Part shown: positions 10,812-22,974 of the stretch, piece after piece
Layout of the letters: each line of letters begins with the position of its first letter
Position numbering within the stretch: the stretch's first letter is position 1
Source of the DNA: Cadophora sp. MPI-SDFR-AT-0126
Taxonomy: Eukaryota > Ascomycota > Leotiomycetes > Helotiales > Ploettnerulaceae
Assembly: GCA_020747065.1 (NCBI GenBank)
Contig: JAGMVK010000014.1
Location: 1,054,001 to 1,118,000 of the forward strand
DNA: 64,000 nucleotides
Direction of reading: 5' to 3'
Notes under the pieces: model-generated
What the model saw: the letters and a program-made list of their open reading frames with translations, nothing else
Told to the model about the DNA's origin: nothing
Databases searched by the model: none
Translations under genes and position numbers: made by a program

Positions 10812-12035
10812 TCAATGAGAAATAGCGTCGACTTTGATGTCTCGTAAGAATTTCGCCACAAGTGCAATTACCTTCTCAGGTTGTTCCTGCTGAACCCAAT
10901 GTCCAGCTCCATCTACCAACTCAACACCTCTCGATTGACTGCAAACCTCATCCAATTTCTCAACAGCTCCAGGCTCTTGATATGTGCCCCAGTCTTGCTT
11001 GCCAGAGATGAAGAGTGCTGGGACATCGATCTTCTTGCCTGCGAATAACTCGACGTCTTTCATATTCTCTGGATCTGTAGCAACGCGATACCAATTCAGC
11101 CCGCCTTGGAATCCATTGCGACCCCATTCCTGGACGTAGACTGCCAATTCATCGTCTCGAAGCCAGCGAGAACTGGATTTGGAAATTACAGAGGCATCCT
11201 CGGCTTCCATGGACAGTTGGACGGATTTCCGCATGCCGGCATCGAGAGGCATTACATAGTAATATGGTAATTTGGCCAGCTCGTTCGCTTCCCAGGCTTT
11301 TAATGGCTTTGGATCATTGCCTTTCCAATCCGCGCTCTTGAGATGGAAATATCCGCGCAGGAACTCATGTAGTCCTTCTCTGGGATTGTCCATCTCTCCG
11401 GCTGCGGGTTTGGTCGAATAGTACCATTTGTAATGTTTCCGCGGCTGAGGGAGCTCTGCTAATGCTTTATGGACGTCTTCTTTCTCGGCTGGTCTGGGAG
11501 GGTTGGATATGGTGTTGAAGGGGAGAGAGGGAGATCCTTTGAAGGGATGGGACATGGTTATGACACTGTCTGTCGAGTGAGTACTTATGTGGTGTGTGGT
11601 TATGGGCAGAACGTACGATTTGAATATATCCGGTCGCATTAATGCACACATCGAAGCTCCTACTGCACCGAAATCATGGCCGATTACGCAAGCTACCTCT
11701 CTGTATCCCAGGGCATTGACGAATATCACTGCATCTCGTACGAGGCGTGTGAATGAAAATGTATTGAGGTCTACCGAGGAGAATTCGCGGGTGTCCCAGC
11801 CAGTAGTTCGTCCGTATCCTCGTTGATCGTATGCTACGACGTGGTACCCTTCATCTGCGATGGCTGGCATGATCTTGCGCCATGAGTATGCCAATTCAGG
11901 GAAGCCATGTAGGCAGAGAATGAGGGGTTTGGTGGGCTGCCCGGCACTGAGAACGTGGTAGGTTAGGTCGTGGGAAGGGAGGTAGGATTCGGTGATTCCT
12001 GATGGAAGGGGAAGTGGGGGGGACGAAGCTGCCAT
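10812..12035 (-). CDS. epoxide hydrolase-like alpha/beta hydrolase
   Basis: The frame is open for 407 codons, but an intron of exactly 51 nt (11616-11566, GTACGT...ACAG) lies inside it; removing it gives IFKSVITMSHPFKG, the family's usual wording, and a 390-residue protein. Landmarks are the oxyanion-hole HGFPE at residues 43-47, YDQRGYGRT at 69-77, and the nucleophile elbow GHDFGA with Asp121. A charge-relay Asp sits in SGKQDW and a His in GAGHW near the C terminus. An aspartate nucleophile with HGFP fits soluble epoxide hydrolases (or haloalkane-dehalogenase relatives), which open epoxides with water. There is no targeting signal, so it is probably cytosolic. The natural substrate is unknown. 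Confidence 0.88.
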   Translation of the reverse strand: MAASSPPLPLPSGITESYLPSHDLTYHVLSAGQPTKPLILCLHGFPELAYSWRKIMPAIADEGYHVVAYDQRGYGRTTGWDTREFSSVDLNTFSFTRLVRDAVIFVNALGYREVACVIGHDFGAVGASMCALMRPDIFKSYVLPITTHHISTHSTDSVITMSHPFKGSPSLPFNTISNPPRPAEKEDVHKALAELPQPRKHYKWYYSTKPAAGEMDNPREGLHEFLRGYFHLKSADWKGNDPKPLKAWEANELAKLPYYYVMPLDAGMRKSVQLSMEAEDASVISKSSSRWLRDDELAVYVQEWGRNGFQGGLNWYRVATDPENMKDVELFAGKKIDVPALFISGKQDWGTYQEPGAVEKLDEVCSQSRGVELVDGAGHWVQQEQPEKVIALVAKFLRDIKVDAISH

Positions 12036-13832
12036 GCTGTAAAGTTAGCAATTAGCAAAGAGGGGTTCAGTGTAGCAATTATTTGTAGAGTATATCCTCT
12101 CTCTGGGCCGAGGGTCGTTCTCAATTGCGAAATCCGGGGTAGAGGAGCAAGTGGATTGGTTCAACGGCCTCTCGGTGTTGGAACTGGAGACAGCGGGAGT
12201 GGACCAATGGCAAGAGCAAGACTTGGCGCACGTGCTTTGAATTGAAAGTCGATGAATAGGATCTCGAAAGAAATGCGGCTCACATCCTGCTGGGTTTTGC
12301 TGCCTGTATACCTCTCACTGATTGCATATGCTCGAGGATTTTGAAGCCATTCCCAATAATGCTCTCAGCCCCTTTTCCTTCTCCGACGTAGAGTATCATT
12401 GCCCATTACAATAACATCCAACAGCTGATTCATGCATTTGCTCGTCTTGGACGTCAAGCCCACGTCTACGTCATCACGCAGTTTCATCAAATGTGGTTGT
12501 GTCTCACTCACTGATGCGCCCCACCTTCTTGACCTTCTCGATCTTCTCTTCCCTCTCTCGTCCTTCCTCCCTGCCAACTCCTTGTCTTTCTCTTCCAAAG
12601 CGAGATGAAAGCCGCCAGGTCACCCGAGGCTATTTCAACGTCCAGTCTGCTTTGGGTGATGATGTGCTGGGATTTGAACTTAGTTAGGTAAAAAATTGCA
12701 CACGTTGAAAGGCTTGAATGTCACTTTCACGATTTATCCAGGATTTCAGGTATAATTTGACTGGAGCTGGTTGGCTGATCGAGGGATACCCACAGGACCC
12801 TCGATAGATAGCTTTATTTATCGTACAGATCTGAGCTGAGCTGAGCTGAATTGGACGAGCGGTTGATTTTGTTTGCACTTTGCAAGGACCCTCCCTTCTG
12901 TTTACCATCGACGTGGTGAACACTAAGCACTTCTCACCTGCGTGACCCTGACGCTTCTGTACGTTGCTTTGACCAATCCGAGCTGCACAACATAACTGCC
13001 AGTTGTAGGAGGCACTTTTGCTATGAAGCTGTTGTCCTTTTCATGCGCTTTGGCTACCATGACTTATGAAGGTTGCTACCATTCAGACCAGTTTCTTCGG
13101 TCTGGCCTACCGCAGTGAGGAACAAAACACACTTTCACTTCTGCAAGACTTTTCCCCTTACCCGACCTCACTGCCCTCAAAACCGGTATTTATTGGCTTC
13201 TGGCCAGGCCAGATTAGTGTTGATTCATAGCAGCGTCGTAGTGTAAAAGTGGTGTGGTGTAAAATATAGCAGTAGTCGAAGTAGTAGTAGTCTACCAGAC
13301 CATCAAATCAAACAACTGGCGCCATGACATCCACCATGATATCAAGTCCAGCTGTCCCGGCAGACGAGACGAAACACTCCCAAACAAAATCTGGATTCGA
13401 TCCGGGCCCTACAACAACCTCACCTCACTTCACTTCACATTCCTCGCCCGTTGACATTCTCGATACAAATACATACTCGACTTCTCTCCCTCCCTCTCTC
13501 GGTCTCCATATTTACATTTCCCGTCCCGCTCAATCACGATCCAGACCGTCGATCCGCAAAAAGTCTACGTTTGCCAGGTTCACGCCGCCCACGTCTTCCT
13601 AGCCAAGCCGCCCTCACAATCCTCGCACCCAGTCACAATCCCAGCTTCACTCGCGTAAGCCTCCACTCATCGTTGTCCGGGAGCTACGCCCATCGTCATA
13701 TCACGAAAGCTCCCTCTCTGCTGGAAACAATCGCATTCTCCCAACAATCGTCCTTCTCTTTTTTCGATGCAATAGTATCCTCATTAGCCCTCAGTCGGCA
13801 GAGGTAGACAGGTAGTGCGCCGACGACCAGCC
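12036..13832. other. intergenic, long leader of the 13833 gene
   Basis: No supportable gene. The last 500 bp are C/T-rich and carry short ATG-starting frames (13324-13602, 13451-13807), compatible with a long 5' leader with upstream open frames for the gene at 13833. A GAGCT tandem repeat lies near 12832-12848 and GTAGTAGTAG near 13272-13290. Confidence 0.5.
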
Positions 13833-16800
13833 ATGTTTGGGAATAAGAATAGGAGGAGACGAGCCGCCTCGAATCCGGTATGTCTGATCAGCTCAGTCCA
13901 GCTTTTGCTGTTGATTCCCACGTTCCCGATCGATGTTTCGACGTCGCGCCAGCTCTTCGCATTGGTGTCCCAGGAAGATGCCTCTGAGCAGCGACTGTCA
14001 CACATATATGAGCGAAACAATTACTGACACATATCTATCTATAGCCCCTCAATGGAACGACCGCCAATGCTTCCGCGACGAGCGCTGCTGCTCAGGCTTT
14101 CTTGAAGAACCAGGCCTCGAATGCTTCCCTCTCATCCGCCGCGGCGGCTACTGCTCTACGATCTAGACCTACGACTCCTACGAGCGTCGCGGATGTACAG
14201 ACAAAGCGGACTATCCGGAGAAGTGGTTCTACATCGTCAGTGGGCAGCTCTGTCGCGGGATCATCGAAAGGACAATCCCGGCCACAACTGGAAAGGAGAG
14301 GAAGCTCTTCCTCGATGACAGAAAGGACATTTCGGGATCCTTCACCCTCACGAGGAGTGCCCAGTGCAGCTGATGCGCCACCGGTCCCGGCCATTCCCAA
14401 GAATATCCCACAGGCGCCAGTGATACCGCCCAAGTCGCATCGACGAGCAGCAAGTCTGGAAGCGCCCCCAATAAGAGTGGCATCTCCCCCTCCGAACAAG
14501 GCCACGGGACGGGGATCCAGCCTAGGCGGAGCGACACAACCTCCCAGGAGAGCCGGGCAGAGAATGTCGAACTTGTCGAGTGTGCAAGAGCTTGATCGCC
14601 CAGCAAGTAGAGGGTCCGTTAATTTCTCCTTGCCTACAGGTTCCAGGCAGATCTCACCTGTCGCGCACAGAAGGCTAACATCTCCATCACCTCAAAGGGC
14701 AAATACTGCAAGAATTGTTTCTCCTACTAATCAAAATCTGATCTATGACCCAAATACCAGAAGTTTCCTGCCAGAAGCACAAATATTGGCAATTGAGCAG
14801 AGGATACAAAGCGCGTCTCAACAACCAGTCAAGAAAAAGAAGCGACCTCCACAAGCAGCAGGGACACATTTGGCTGATGGAACTGCTGGAGGCAGGCCAA
14901 AGGGCACATTTGTAGATGCGATGGAAGCTGCTGAACAGCAAAAGGCGATACAACAACAGGCTCCGGTTCCCCAACCAGCTCCTGCGCCTGTCCAAGCGCC
15001 TGTGCCTGAACCCGTAGCTTCTGTGCCGCTGAAGAAGAAGAAGAAAAAGAAGCAGGTGGCTGTGAGCGACTCTGAGAGCGACCAGGCTTCTTATGCTCCG
15101 AATTCGTCCGATAACGATAGTGACTTCACCACACAACCCTTCAATACTCGAGCAGGGGCTCTTTTGGCGAAGAAGCCATCAATTGTTCGAGAAGACAGAG
15201 AAAGAGAGGAGGAGGAAGATGACACACCTACTCGGGCACAAAGTTTGTCAAAGTTGGATACCACTCCAGAACCAAGGCATGTTTCGCCGTCACCATTACC
15301 TCGATCGATGGCTGGTAGGGGACATGGACGTGGAAAGGCTTCGGCATCTGCAGCATTCGCTGAAGTGAGACAGCAAGGAAGGTCTGCTAGTCAACCTGCT
15401 CCAACTCCAGAATCCCCTGTAACGGAAGGGGTTGGGTTGGTCACAAAAGACAGCGTTCGGGGGACCAGGGTGCAGTCTTTAAGTCCAATGCGCACAACAC
15501 ATTTTGCTACAACTCCAGAGAGCCTCGTTGTAAAGCATCAACCTCCAGCCCGATCGATATCTCCACGAAAATCTGCCATGAAACATTCGAACTCTCCACG
15601 GGGACCTTCTCCAGTCGAGGGTTTGTCAGGAGCCAAGGAAACAAACTTGAGTGAGGCGTCGAATGGCTCGGCTGTAAATCCAGACGGTCTTACGCCCAGA
15701 AAGAAAGCCAACCGGGTCAGTTTCGACGAGACGAGTGTCGTCGTTGGTCAAGCAGCAACTCCAATCGCCTCAGACTCGCCAGTTGTTCTCAGCCCCCAAA
15801 CGAAGTCGAAATGGTTTAGCATCGGGCGTGGCAAGAAGAAGGAGATTCCGGTTACAGACGAGGATGATAGCGAGGTGATGAAGCCTCGACCAGCCTTGCC
15901 ATCATTTGGAAGTGTTCGCGAGAAGAAAACTGTTCGGGAGATCGAGGAGCGTCCTCTAGTGAAACCAGCCGAACCGTCAGTGACGAAGTTACCTCCAGCT
16001 TCCCCGCCACTCTTCACTTCCCCTTCTGGCGAGGTCATTGATAATCCATTCGGACAATCAAATGATCACGTAGTAGGAGCTGTCATTGCCCAGGATGCTG
16101 CGTCCAAGAATGCCGCAAACATTTCAAAATCTCGCGAACCATTACCTCCACAAGTAACAAGTGTTGAGGGCAGTGGTTACACATCCGACAGCGATAGCAG
16201 TCTATACAGTATCGAAAATCGCAAAGCAGACATTGGTGTTGCGCGGGCCGACAGCGTAAAACGTGGTCCCGAAGATGGAGATGCAAACACATACAGGGCA
16301 TTGGCCTCACCACTTTCCCACGAAATCAATACGCCAACCGAAAAAGAAGAAGCCGAGGCGATGAGCGGCGCGAGTTCCAATATTCCTGAGATCGCGGTTT
16401 CTCAACCTACGCCAACCCTCGAAAGCACTGAATCGCAAGGAGAGTGGCCAGATATGCCCGGGGCATGGGCCCAATCGAGTTCTGATTCTGGTAGTCAAGA
16501 GCGGGACGATGTTGAAATCCCCGTTGTTGAACACCATGCTACTGAGCCGACACTTACAGAGCAGGGCATCACTGAACCAGATGGGGAGACGCCCCGCGCT
16601 GGATCTCCAGTCTTGGGTGAGATTGCTTCTCGGAATTCTATCATTTTGGAGGAGCCAGAAGAGTCTGATGCCAGTATATACAGCGATGCAGCTGAAGATT
16701 TCTCCGATGCTGAAGGCAGTGGATTCATGTCTCTTGATGCTGTTGTCGATACGCCGGTCATCAACACCAACATACCTGGGCTAGCGATCTCGACTCCTCC

Positions 16801-18676
16801 TGACAGTCCTACGACAAAAATCACGAAGGAAAAGGCATACAAGAGGTCACAGTTGTCAAGAAAGTCCAGTGAACCAGACATGGAGGAAGGGTGGGACAAA
16901 GTGCAGGCATACTGGAGCACCCTCTCTGCCGACAAGAAACGCGAATTGGAACAGGAAGCCCGTGAAGAGGCAGAGGGTTCAGATACAGAAGTTGAGGTTA
17001 AGCCAGCACCGAAGCCCAAGAAGAAAAAGAAGGTAGCTGTGAAGACAGAGCCAGTCGAAGCCGCACCTCAACAGCAGCGGAGACCCAGCAACGAGAGAAC
17101 GTACATGATTCAACCTGGTTTAAAAGCTGGTCCCAATGGCCATACTCCGATGAAGTCGTCCATGCGCGAACAGCCTGTACCTGTTGAGCCCGAGTCTCAT
17201 ATTCGGAAGTCAATGCGTGGGCCAGGAGCGATGCGTGGCTCTCTACGGACTGACGCTGAGCCCAAAGGATCATTGCAGAAGAAATATCGACCCATGTCGT
17301 ATCCTCCTGCAGAAGTTCAAGCAAACCCTACCGAAGTGAAGAAGCATGTTCGCAATCTTTCCGCAGCAAGTGCCGCTGCTGCTCAAGGCGCGGCAAAAAG
17401 AGATATGGCACCACCAGCGCCTACTCTCCGCCGGAAAGGCTCCGCGGAAAGTGACAGCAGCTTCAGGAAGGCTAAACGTGGAAACGAGATACCAAGCTTC
17501 CGAACCTCAATGCGTGGATCCGTAGAAAAGACCTCAGCTCCTCGGCCACAATCGCCAGCGCAATCGAGTCGTTTCAGCCTTCGTTCATTATCTCCCACAG
17601 GGTCATCGTTCCGTCGACCATTTAACAGTAGTGCTGCACCTCAGGTTGGTCTGTCCGAGACACACATGCGAAGCTCGATGCGTAGTTCGCACGATACAAC
17701 TCCGTCGCTGAGGAACAAGCCGCCAGGAAAGAAGGCCGGTGGATTTGGACGCTCTGCACCTCAAAAGACGAAGCAAAAGCCCACGCGAAGACTGGCAAGT
17801 CGTTTCGCCGATTCGAGCGATGAAGAAGAAGATCGACCTGTATTCCAAAGCCGCTTCAACGATTCGAGTGACGACGACGAACCAGCTCCACCGCTTCCAG
17901 CCGCAGGCCGTGCAATGCGCAACAGCGCTCCCGTACGAGGAATCCCCAAACGCTCTGGTGTGGAAGACGGAGACTCAAGCGACCTCCCCGACAGTGACGA
18001 TGAGAAACTCCCATCTCCAGGCCTCAAGCTCGCCAAACGACAGAACGGGAACGCAGCTCAACCAACCAAAGAAGGCGCAACACTCGCATCCGGCTCTCTC
18101 CGCCGCTCTGGGTCAGGTCGCGGCACGATCAGCTCACCCACCACCACAGATTTCAACCCACGACCCAATCACTCCCGCCGCGGGAGTTTCATGTCGATCC
18201 TACGCCGCAAGAAGCCCGATTCCGGGTCTCGAGTTCGCAAATCAGACGCCGAATCACCCGCCAGGAGAGACACTCCTCTCGAGAGGAGTAAATCCGACCT
18301 CCAAGCCCTACGTACCGAACCCGCTCAATCTCCAAGACTACAGAAACGCAATCCAATGAGTCGAGAGAATAGCGGCGCCTGGCCTCTACCTGCTGGCGAT
18401 GCTTCTAAAGCACAACCTGTCTTCCTTGGTAAAGAAGGCGAAGACCGCCCGTTCACCGCTGACGAGGCTGATGGAGTCGTTGGTGGTGCTGGTGGTAATA
18501 AGGGGCCGCTGACTACGAATGGCGATGGACGACCTGATCTTGGGACGAGGAGATATACGGCTACGGGGTTAGCGGGCGTGGATATCGCTGCTGTCAATGG
18601 TGGGGCTGCGGGAGATCAGGCGAGGAAGAAGAAGAAATTTGGGAAGCTGAGGAAGATGTTTAGGTTGGATGACTAG
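13833..18676 (+). CDS. large intrinsically disordered Ser/Pro/Lys-rich protein
   Basis: Two exons: 13833-13877 encodes MFGNKNRRRRAASNP, then 14045-18676 after a GTATGT...CTATAG intron, giving 1558 residues. The sequence is disordered throughout. An Ala-rich N terminus contains SSAAAATALRSRPTTPTS; poly-lysine patches (KKKKKKK near residue 325, KKKKK near 985) are each followed by acidic Ser-rich sequence. A block of SMR repeats (KSSMRE, RKSMRG, RTSMRG, RSSMRSS) spans residues 1030-1215. Two copies of RF(A/N)DSSDEE-like motifs lie near 1245-1275. The protein ends in a basic amphipathic tail, KKKKFGKLRKMFRLDD. The tail and basic patches suggest binding to the inner face of a membrane, in the manner of cortical or eisosome-type scaffolds; that is inference. 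The many SP/TP and SSDEE sites suggest heavy phosphorylation. Confidence 0.8.
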
Positions 18677-19981
18677 GATAGCAGACAACTGAGACAGTCA
18701 GTTAGACAGATATTTCTCCTTGTGTTCTTTTACAGCGAATTTCGATGTTCTACGGCATGGATTAGTGGTGGGCTTGGAGGATTGGATTTGGGGATGGTAG
18801 GAGCAAAATCATGGCGTTCTTTCTTCAGTCTCGCCGCTACATAAATGGGCATCTTTTTTCAGTGTGTTTTTTCGTTGAAGATGCGAGCATCTACTTTTTC
18901 TTGTATAAAGCTTGAGAAGATGCAAGGCATAGGTGAGAGATATCAGGGGGATTCGATTCGAGTATATGGATTGTCAATTATATTATCTGAGGGAGGAGAT
19001 TAGCTGAGGGGGAAAAGGAGAAGAAGCTTGTACGAGTTTGATAAGGAGTGAGGGGAGAGAGAAGCATGGGATGGAAGGAGAATGGAAGGGGGAAGGTGGA
19101 GGGCGGAGGTAATACATAATCAGCATTATTGGATGGATGCCAGATGGCAGATGCGAATGTGAAGACAAGATGCGAAATGCAAGATGACAATTAAATAACA
19201 TACCACGTTCGTTCGATTGGTAAAGCCCATTTTCATTTCTGTATATTTTCAGGTGTCATGCTGGCCATCTTTGCTGTATTGAGAAGACGGACGGAGGGAC
19301 GCATCTCTCACTCAATCCCCCTTCTCCCCCCCCCCCCCCCCCCCCCCCCCCATTGTACTCTCTCATACCCCTCTTCACATCCCCTACCCAACCCAGCCCT
19401 CATTCGTCCCTTTTCTTTCTGCTTCGTTTCTAACAATTCTCTATCATCCCATCGCTCCCTTCCTATCTTTTCTCTCTCCCTTCCCTCCTCACTGGCTCCT
19501 CCCTTCTCCTTCATGCTTTCTCCCATCCACGTCTGGCTGGCTGGCTGGCTGGCTGGCAATCGAAAATCCCATCTAATGCATCAACGACCTGATCCTAAGG
19601 CTTCTTCTTCTCCTCCTTCCTCATCTTCATCTCTATTGCTCATCCCAATTCAGCCCCAATTTTGGATCGAGGGATCGAGGAATCGTTTTGTCGAAGTAAT
19701 GCTTGCTGAGAGGTTTGCGAGGCAAATCATCCTTCCCTTTCCCTTGGGAGGTTGATGAAGGCAGTGAGTCTCTATCTCGCTATTATGCCCGCCATCGATC
19801 CATCTTCCATAGCCCATAGACTTTCTCATACCACGACTGATAATTCCACAGTCGATACCTGTCTCTGTCTGTCTGTCTGTCCATGTCTAGGTCCTTCCCT
19901 TGCTTGGCCGCCTGACTGACTGACTAACTGACTTGTCGTTAAAAGTCTCAACTGCAACACCGTCCTCGCTCACTCATTCAT
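18677..19981. other. intergenic with simple repeats
   Basis: No supportable gene. It holds a C homopolymer of about 26 nt (19326-19351), a (GGCT)n array near 19530-19557 and CTGT repeats near 19861-19880. The plus-strand frame at 19258-19755 runs straight through the poly-C tract and is not coding-like. Confidence 0.5.
19326..19351. repeat. poly(C) homopolymer, about 26 nt
   Basis: An uninterrupted C run directly readable in the sequence, in a C/T-rich flank. Its exact length is likely to vary or to be mis-sequenced. Confidence 0.85.
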
Positions 19982-20191
19982 TCACTGCCTAATCATCTCC
20001 TTCCCCTTCCCCTTTCGGCCCTCCTTTCTCCCCTTCTTGTTCGCACAAGCGTGGCGAGCGGTAGATTCAGCACCCGCATTCGCATCTCCATCCTGATCAT
20101 GAAGCGATTTCTTGTGCATGGATTTGTAGGCTGAGGCGAGCATGATGAAGGGGCAGTAGACGAGGTAGTAGTTTAGACCTGTGGATGTCAT
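19982..20191 (-). CDS. candidate small protein, 69 residues
   Basis: From ATG at 20191 the frame encodes MTSTGLNYYLVYCPFIMLAS, a hydrophobic N-terminal segment, then a Lys/His and Asp-rich middle and a very basic end (NKKGRKEGRKGKGKE). The hydrophobic start could insert in a membrane. A TATATATAA-type box at 20364-20373 lies about 175 bp upstream on the same strand, in a plausible place for a promoter. No family is recognised, and a frame of this length can occur by chance. Confidence 0.35.
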   Translation of the reverse strand: MTSTGLNYYLVYCPFIMLASAYKSMHKKSLHDQDGDANAGAESTARHACANKKGRKEGRKGKGKEMIRQ

Positions 20192-21480
20192 TTTTTTCTG
20201 GTAGGTTGTATGGTTTGGAGATTGAACTGGATTGAATTGGATGACGATGATGGTGATTTTATATGTAGTTAAACTGAGATCAAAATAAGATGACAGACAA
20301 ATAATGAGCTTCGCCGATCTTTCGAGATAAATGAATCTCACCAAATAGAAGAGAGGGTGCGAATTATATATAAGTAAGATAAAAGCACAGCCTGCCTACC
20401 TGTCTCACATCTCCGAATACGCAGCTCCAAAGCCTATCCAATCCAATTTGTAAAAGTACGAAGGACTGTACGAACGGACAAATCCCGGCATCCCATCCCA
20501 TCCCATCCCATCCCACTACTCATGCGAAAATTTCGCAACTCCGTACTGCTGACATATGCAAACCCATACGACAGTAGACGTGGTGCTGACGAGTGTGGCT
20601 TGGCCTTTGCTGTGTGTGCAGTGTGGGACAGGAGACAGGGTGATGCGGGAGCGGCTTGCCGTTTATCCAGGGAATAGAGATTGAGAATGAGATGTCTCCT
20701 AGATAGGTAGGAAGAGAGCGTGTTATGTAAGCAGTGTTATACGAGTGTTGCGAGCCGGGCTGTGTGTACTTATTTGAGTTTTCTCGGCAAGGAGGATCCG
20801 GTCGGATTTTACGATTGCGGTGGTGGTTCGGAGCTATGGGTTGGGCTCGGCTGTGCTAGATTGATTGGTCAGCTGAACGGCGCATGAGGAAACATGTCAA
20901 AGTCAACTTGCCATTGTTTTCTTATTCGTCTTGCGCTGTGATTACTTTTAGATAATTCATATCGTTATACATTTTTTGCTGCCTCTGGATCAGATTGCTG
21001 ACGAGGCAGGTAGGCGAGCGTGGAGCTTCTATTTGTCAAGGGTAATGCCGAATTTAGTTCTACGGAGACAGAGCTCGATTCAACAAGAAACATCAGGTTT
21101 TCCTTAATTTCTTGAATAATTGTCCTGTGTGGTAAGCAAGACCCATATATCGACTTCGAGTCGGCGACTCTCAGCACAGTTGCAAGCGCCCCAAACGACG
21201 AAGAAGAACGCTAATCACGTAGATGCAGTTCTTCGATACCACGATCTGCTTAGAAGTGATGTTTTTAGCTATTTAAGTCGTTTCGTTGAGTATCCCACGT
21301 CTGTAACTACTCATAAATGAAACAAAACTGTAGTGGAGGCCGGCGCGATAGAGGGACCAGAGAATATAATTTGCTGCAGTGTATGTACAAAGGAAAGAGC
21401 AATATCGGAACCAGTTTTACACTTTCCAATTAGCTCCACGATTCTCGCGAATCCTGCTGAAACTCGTACCTAACAAAGGT
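20192..21480. other. intergenic
   Basis: No supportable gene. A CATCC pentanucleotide array (four to five units) lies near 20490-20515. Open frames at 20965-21320 are short and overlapping. Confidence 0.5.
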
Positions 21481-22638
21481 CTACAGCACTACGACGACTT
21501 TCCTTGCCGAAACACCCTTCCGCAATAAGTCGACGCCAACCTGAATGCTCTCCAATCCCTTCCCCGCTATGATCGGATCCGGCGCGGGGATATAAGCCCC
21601 AGCCTTCAGTGCCCCAGGCAAGAAGTCTTGAAAGACAGCCTTCCCGATACCATTACTCAAAATAGTCGGCGCAAACACCTTCTTGACCTCCACCCCGTCC
21701 GGCGGGTCTGGGAACCCAGAAATCACAGTAGCCACCATCTTCGTCCCCATCTTCTCCGCAAATTCAAGAGCAGGAGCCCAAGCTGGCCCTCCAATGGCAT
21801 CAAACACGCCGGCAGGATTCTTGTCCTTGAATGCCTTGATGAGATCACTGACGACGGTTTGACTGTTATAGTCGAAAACTTGACTTGCTCCGAGGTTCTT
21901 CACGTATCGAAAATTCGTGGGGGACGTAGTGCTGATGACCTCATAGCCAGCTGCGATGGCGAGTTGTATCGCATTACTTCCCACACTTGAGGCACCGCCC
22001 CAAACGAGGAGAGTCTTGCCGCTTGACTTCGTCGCAGGCTCGGTCGGCAAGTTGAGGTTGAGGATATCAGGGTTGAAGAGTCCTGACGCGGCAGTTGCTA
22101 GAGCGAGGGGAAGAACAGCTGCATGTTCGAAAGGCACACTCTCTGGGATCTCGCTCGTGACGTCGATGTTAAGGATAGTGTATTCTTGGAAGCCTTTCTC
22201 TTCGTCTTTGCCTGTGAGGAATCCTGTCGTCATGCCGAGGACACGATCCCCTATTTTGAAGCGGGTGACTCCTGGTCCGAGAGAGACGACTTCACCAGCT
22301 ACGTCCTGGCCGAGGATAGTGGGGTATTTGATGGGGTAGATGGCGTCGTATTGAAGTTTGCCGTCGATGGGGTTTATGGCGATGACGTGGTTTTGGATGA
22401 GGATTTGGTTGGGGCCTGGGGAGACGAGGGGTGCGGCTTTGATGGTAAAGGGGACGGACTTGGCTTCTGTGAGCCAGGCGGCAGAGTTGGCTGGCATGTT
22501 TGATTGATGGTGTGTGGTGCTTGAGAGGTGTCGTGCGTTCTGAATATGGTTGTTGACAATCAATTTGTTCGAAGCGAGGAGTCGGAGAGAAGAAGTGAGT
22601 TGGGCCCCGTTGAAACTTCTAGGAAGTCTTGAAATCAT
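21481..22638 (-). CDS. medium-chain dehydrogenase/reductase (zinc-free enoyl-reductase type)
   Basis: A single exon of 385 residues. After a 47-residue leader comes a GroES-like domain (INPIDGKLQ, YPTILGQDVAGEVVSLG) and a Rossmann domain with the nucleotide-binding WGGASSVGSNAIQLA near residues 212-226. It ends GVSARKVVVVL, as in the ToxD/zinc-binding-oxidoreductase-like fungal subfamily, whose members reduce C=C or C=O bonds with NAD(P)H. The structural-zinc Cys cluster of classical alcohol dehydrogenases is absent. The leader (MISRLPRSF...ARHLSS) is rich in Arg, Ser and Leu without acidic residues, as in mitochondrial presequences; an alternative start at the internal MPANSAAW would give a cytosolic 338-residue form. 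The TATA box 48-57 bp upstream favours use of the first ATG. Confidence 0.87.
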   Translation of the reverse strand: MISRLPRSFNGAQLTSSLRLLASNKLIVNNHIQNARHLSSTTHHQSNMPANSAAWLTEAKSVPFTIKAAPLVSPGPNQILIQNHVIAINPIDGKLQYDAIYPIKYPTILGQDVAGEVVSLGPGVTRFKIGDRVLGMTTGFLTGKDEEKGFQEYTILNIDVTSEIPESVPFEHAAVLPLALATAASGLFNPDILNLNLPTEPATKSSGKTLLVWGGASSVGSNAIQLAIAAGYEVISTTSPTNFRYVKNLGASQVFDYNSQTVVSDLIKAFKDKNPAGVFDAIGGPAWAPALEFAEKMGTKMVATVISGFPDPPDGVEVKKVFAPTILSNGIGKAVFQDFLPGALKAGAYIPAPDPIIAGKGLESIQVGVDLLRKGVSARKVVVVL

Positions 22639-22685
22639 GAGTCAGGACTGACTGAATAGAGTGAATCTCAAGAAGGTATGTGGCC

Positions 22686-22695
22686 TTTATATAGG
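22686..22695 (-). promoter_or_regulatory. TATA box of the medium-chain reductase gene
   Basis: On the minus strand the sequence reads CTATATAAAG, flanked on both sides by GGCC (22682-22697). It lies 48-57 bp before the ATG at 22638, a normal spacing for a short leader. Confidence 0.5.
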
Positions 22696-22974
22696 CCTTC
22701 AATCTGGAGATATCGAACGAGACCCGAAGATAAAATGCGGCTTGTTGTTGTCTGAACGAGCGCAAGACTAACCGAATATGGATAAGCGAGCCTTGAGATA
22801 TCGTGGGAATGGCATCGACCCCGGACTAGATTAGTGTAGCGCGTTCTTATGTCCGAGCATCTGTGGAACAAATGTGATTAGATTGAGCGGTAGTATACAA
22901 TGGAACCCCGGGATGCATGCTGCTGTTGAGAGTGGTGCCTGATTTCCAAGAGTCGGACTCGATGTTGTTTGTGA

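Noticed and set aside
13324..13807. ATG-starting frames upstream of the disordered-protein gene
   Set aside because: C/T-rich low-complexity products; more likely leader sequence with upstream frames.
19258..19755. 165-codon frame across the poly(C) tract
   Set aside because: Product is poly-Pro/Ser from simple repeats, not a gene.
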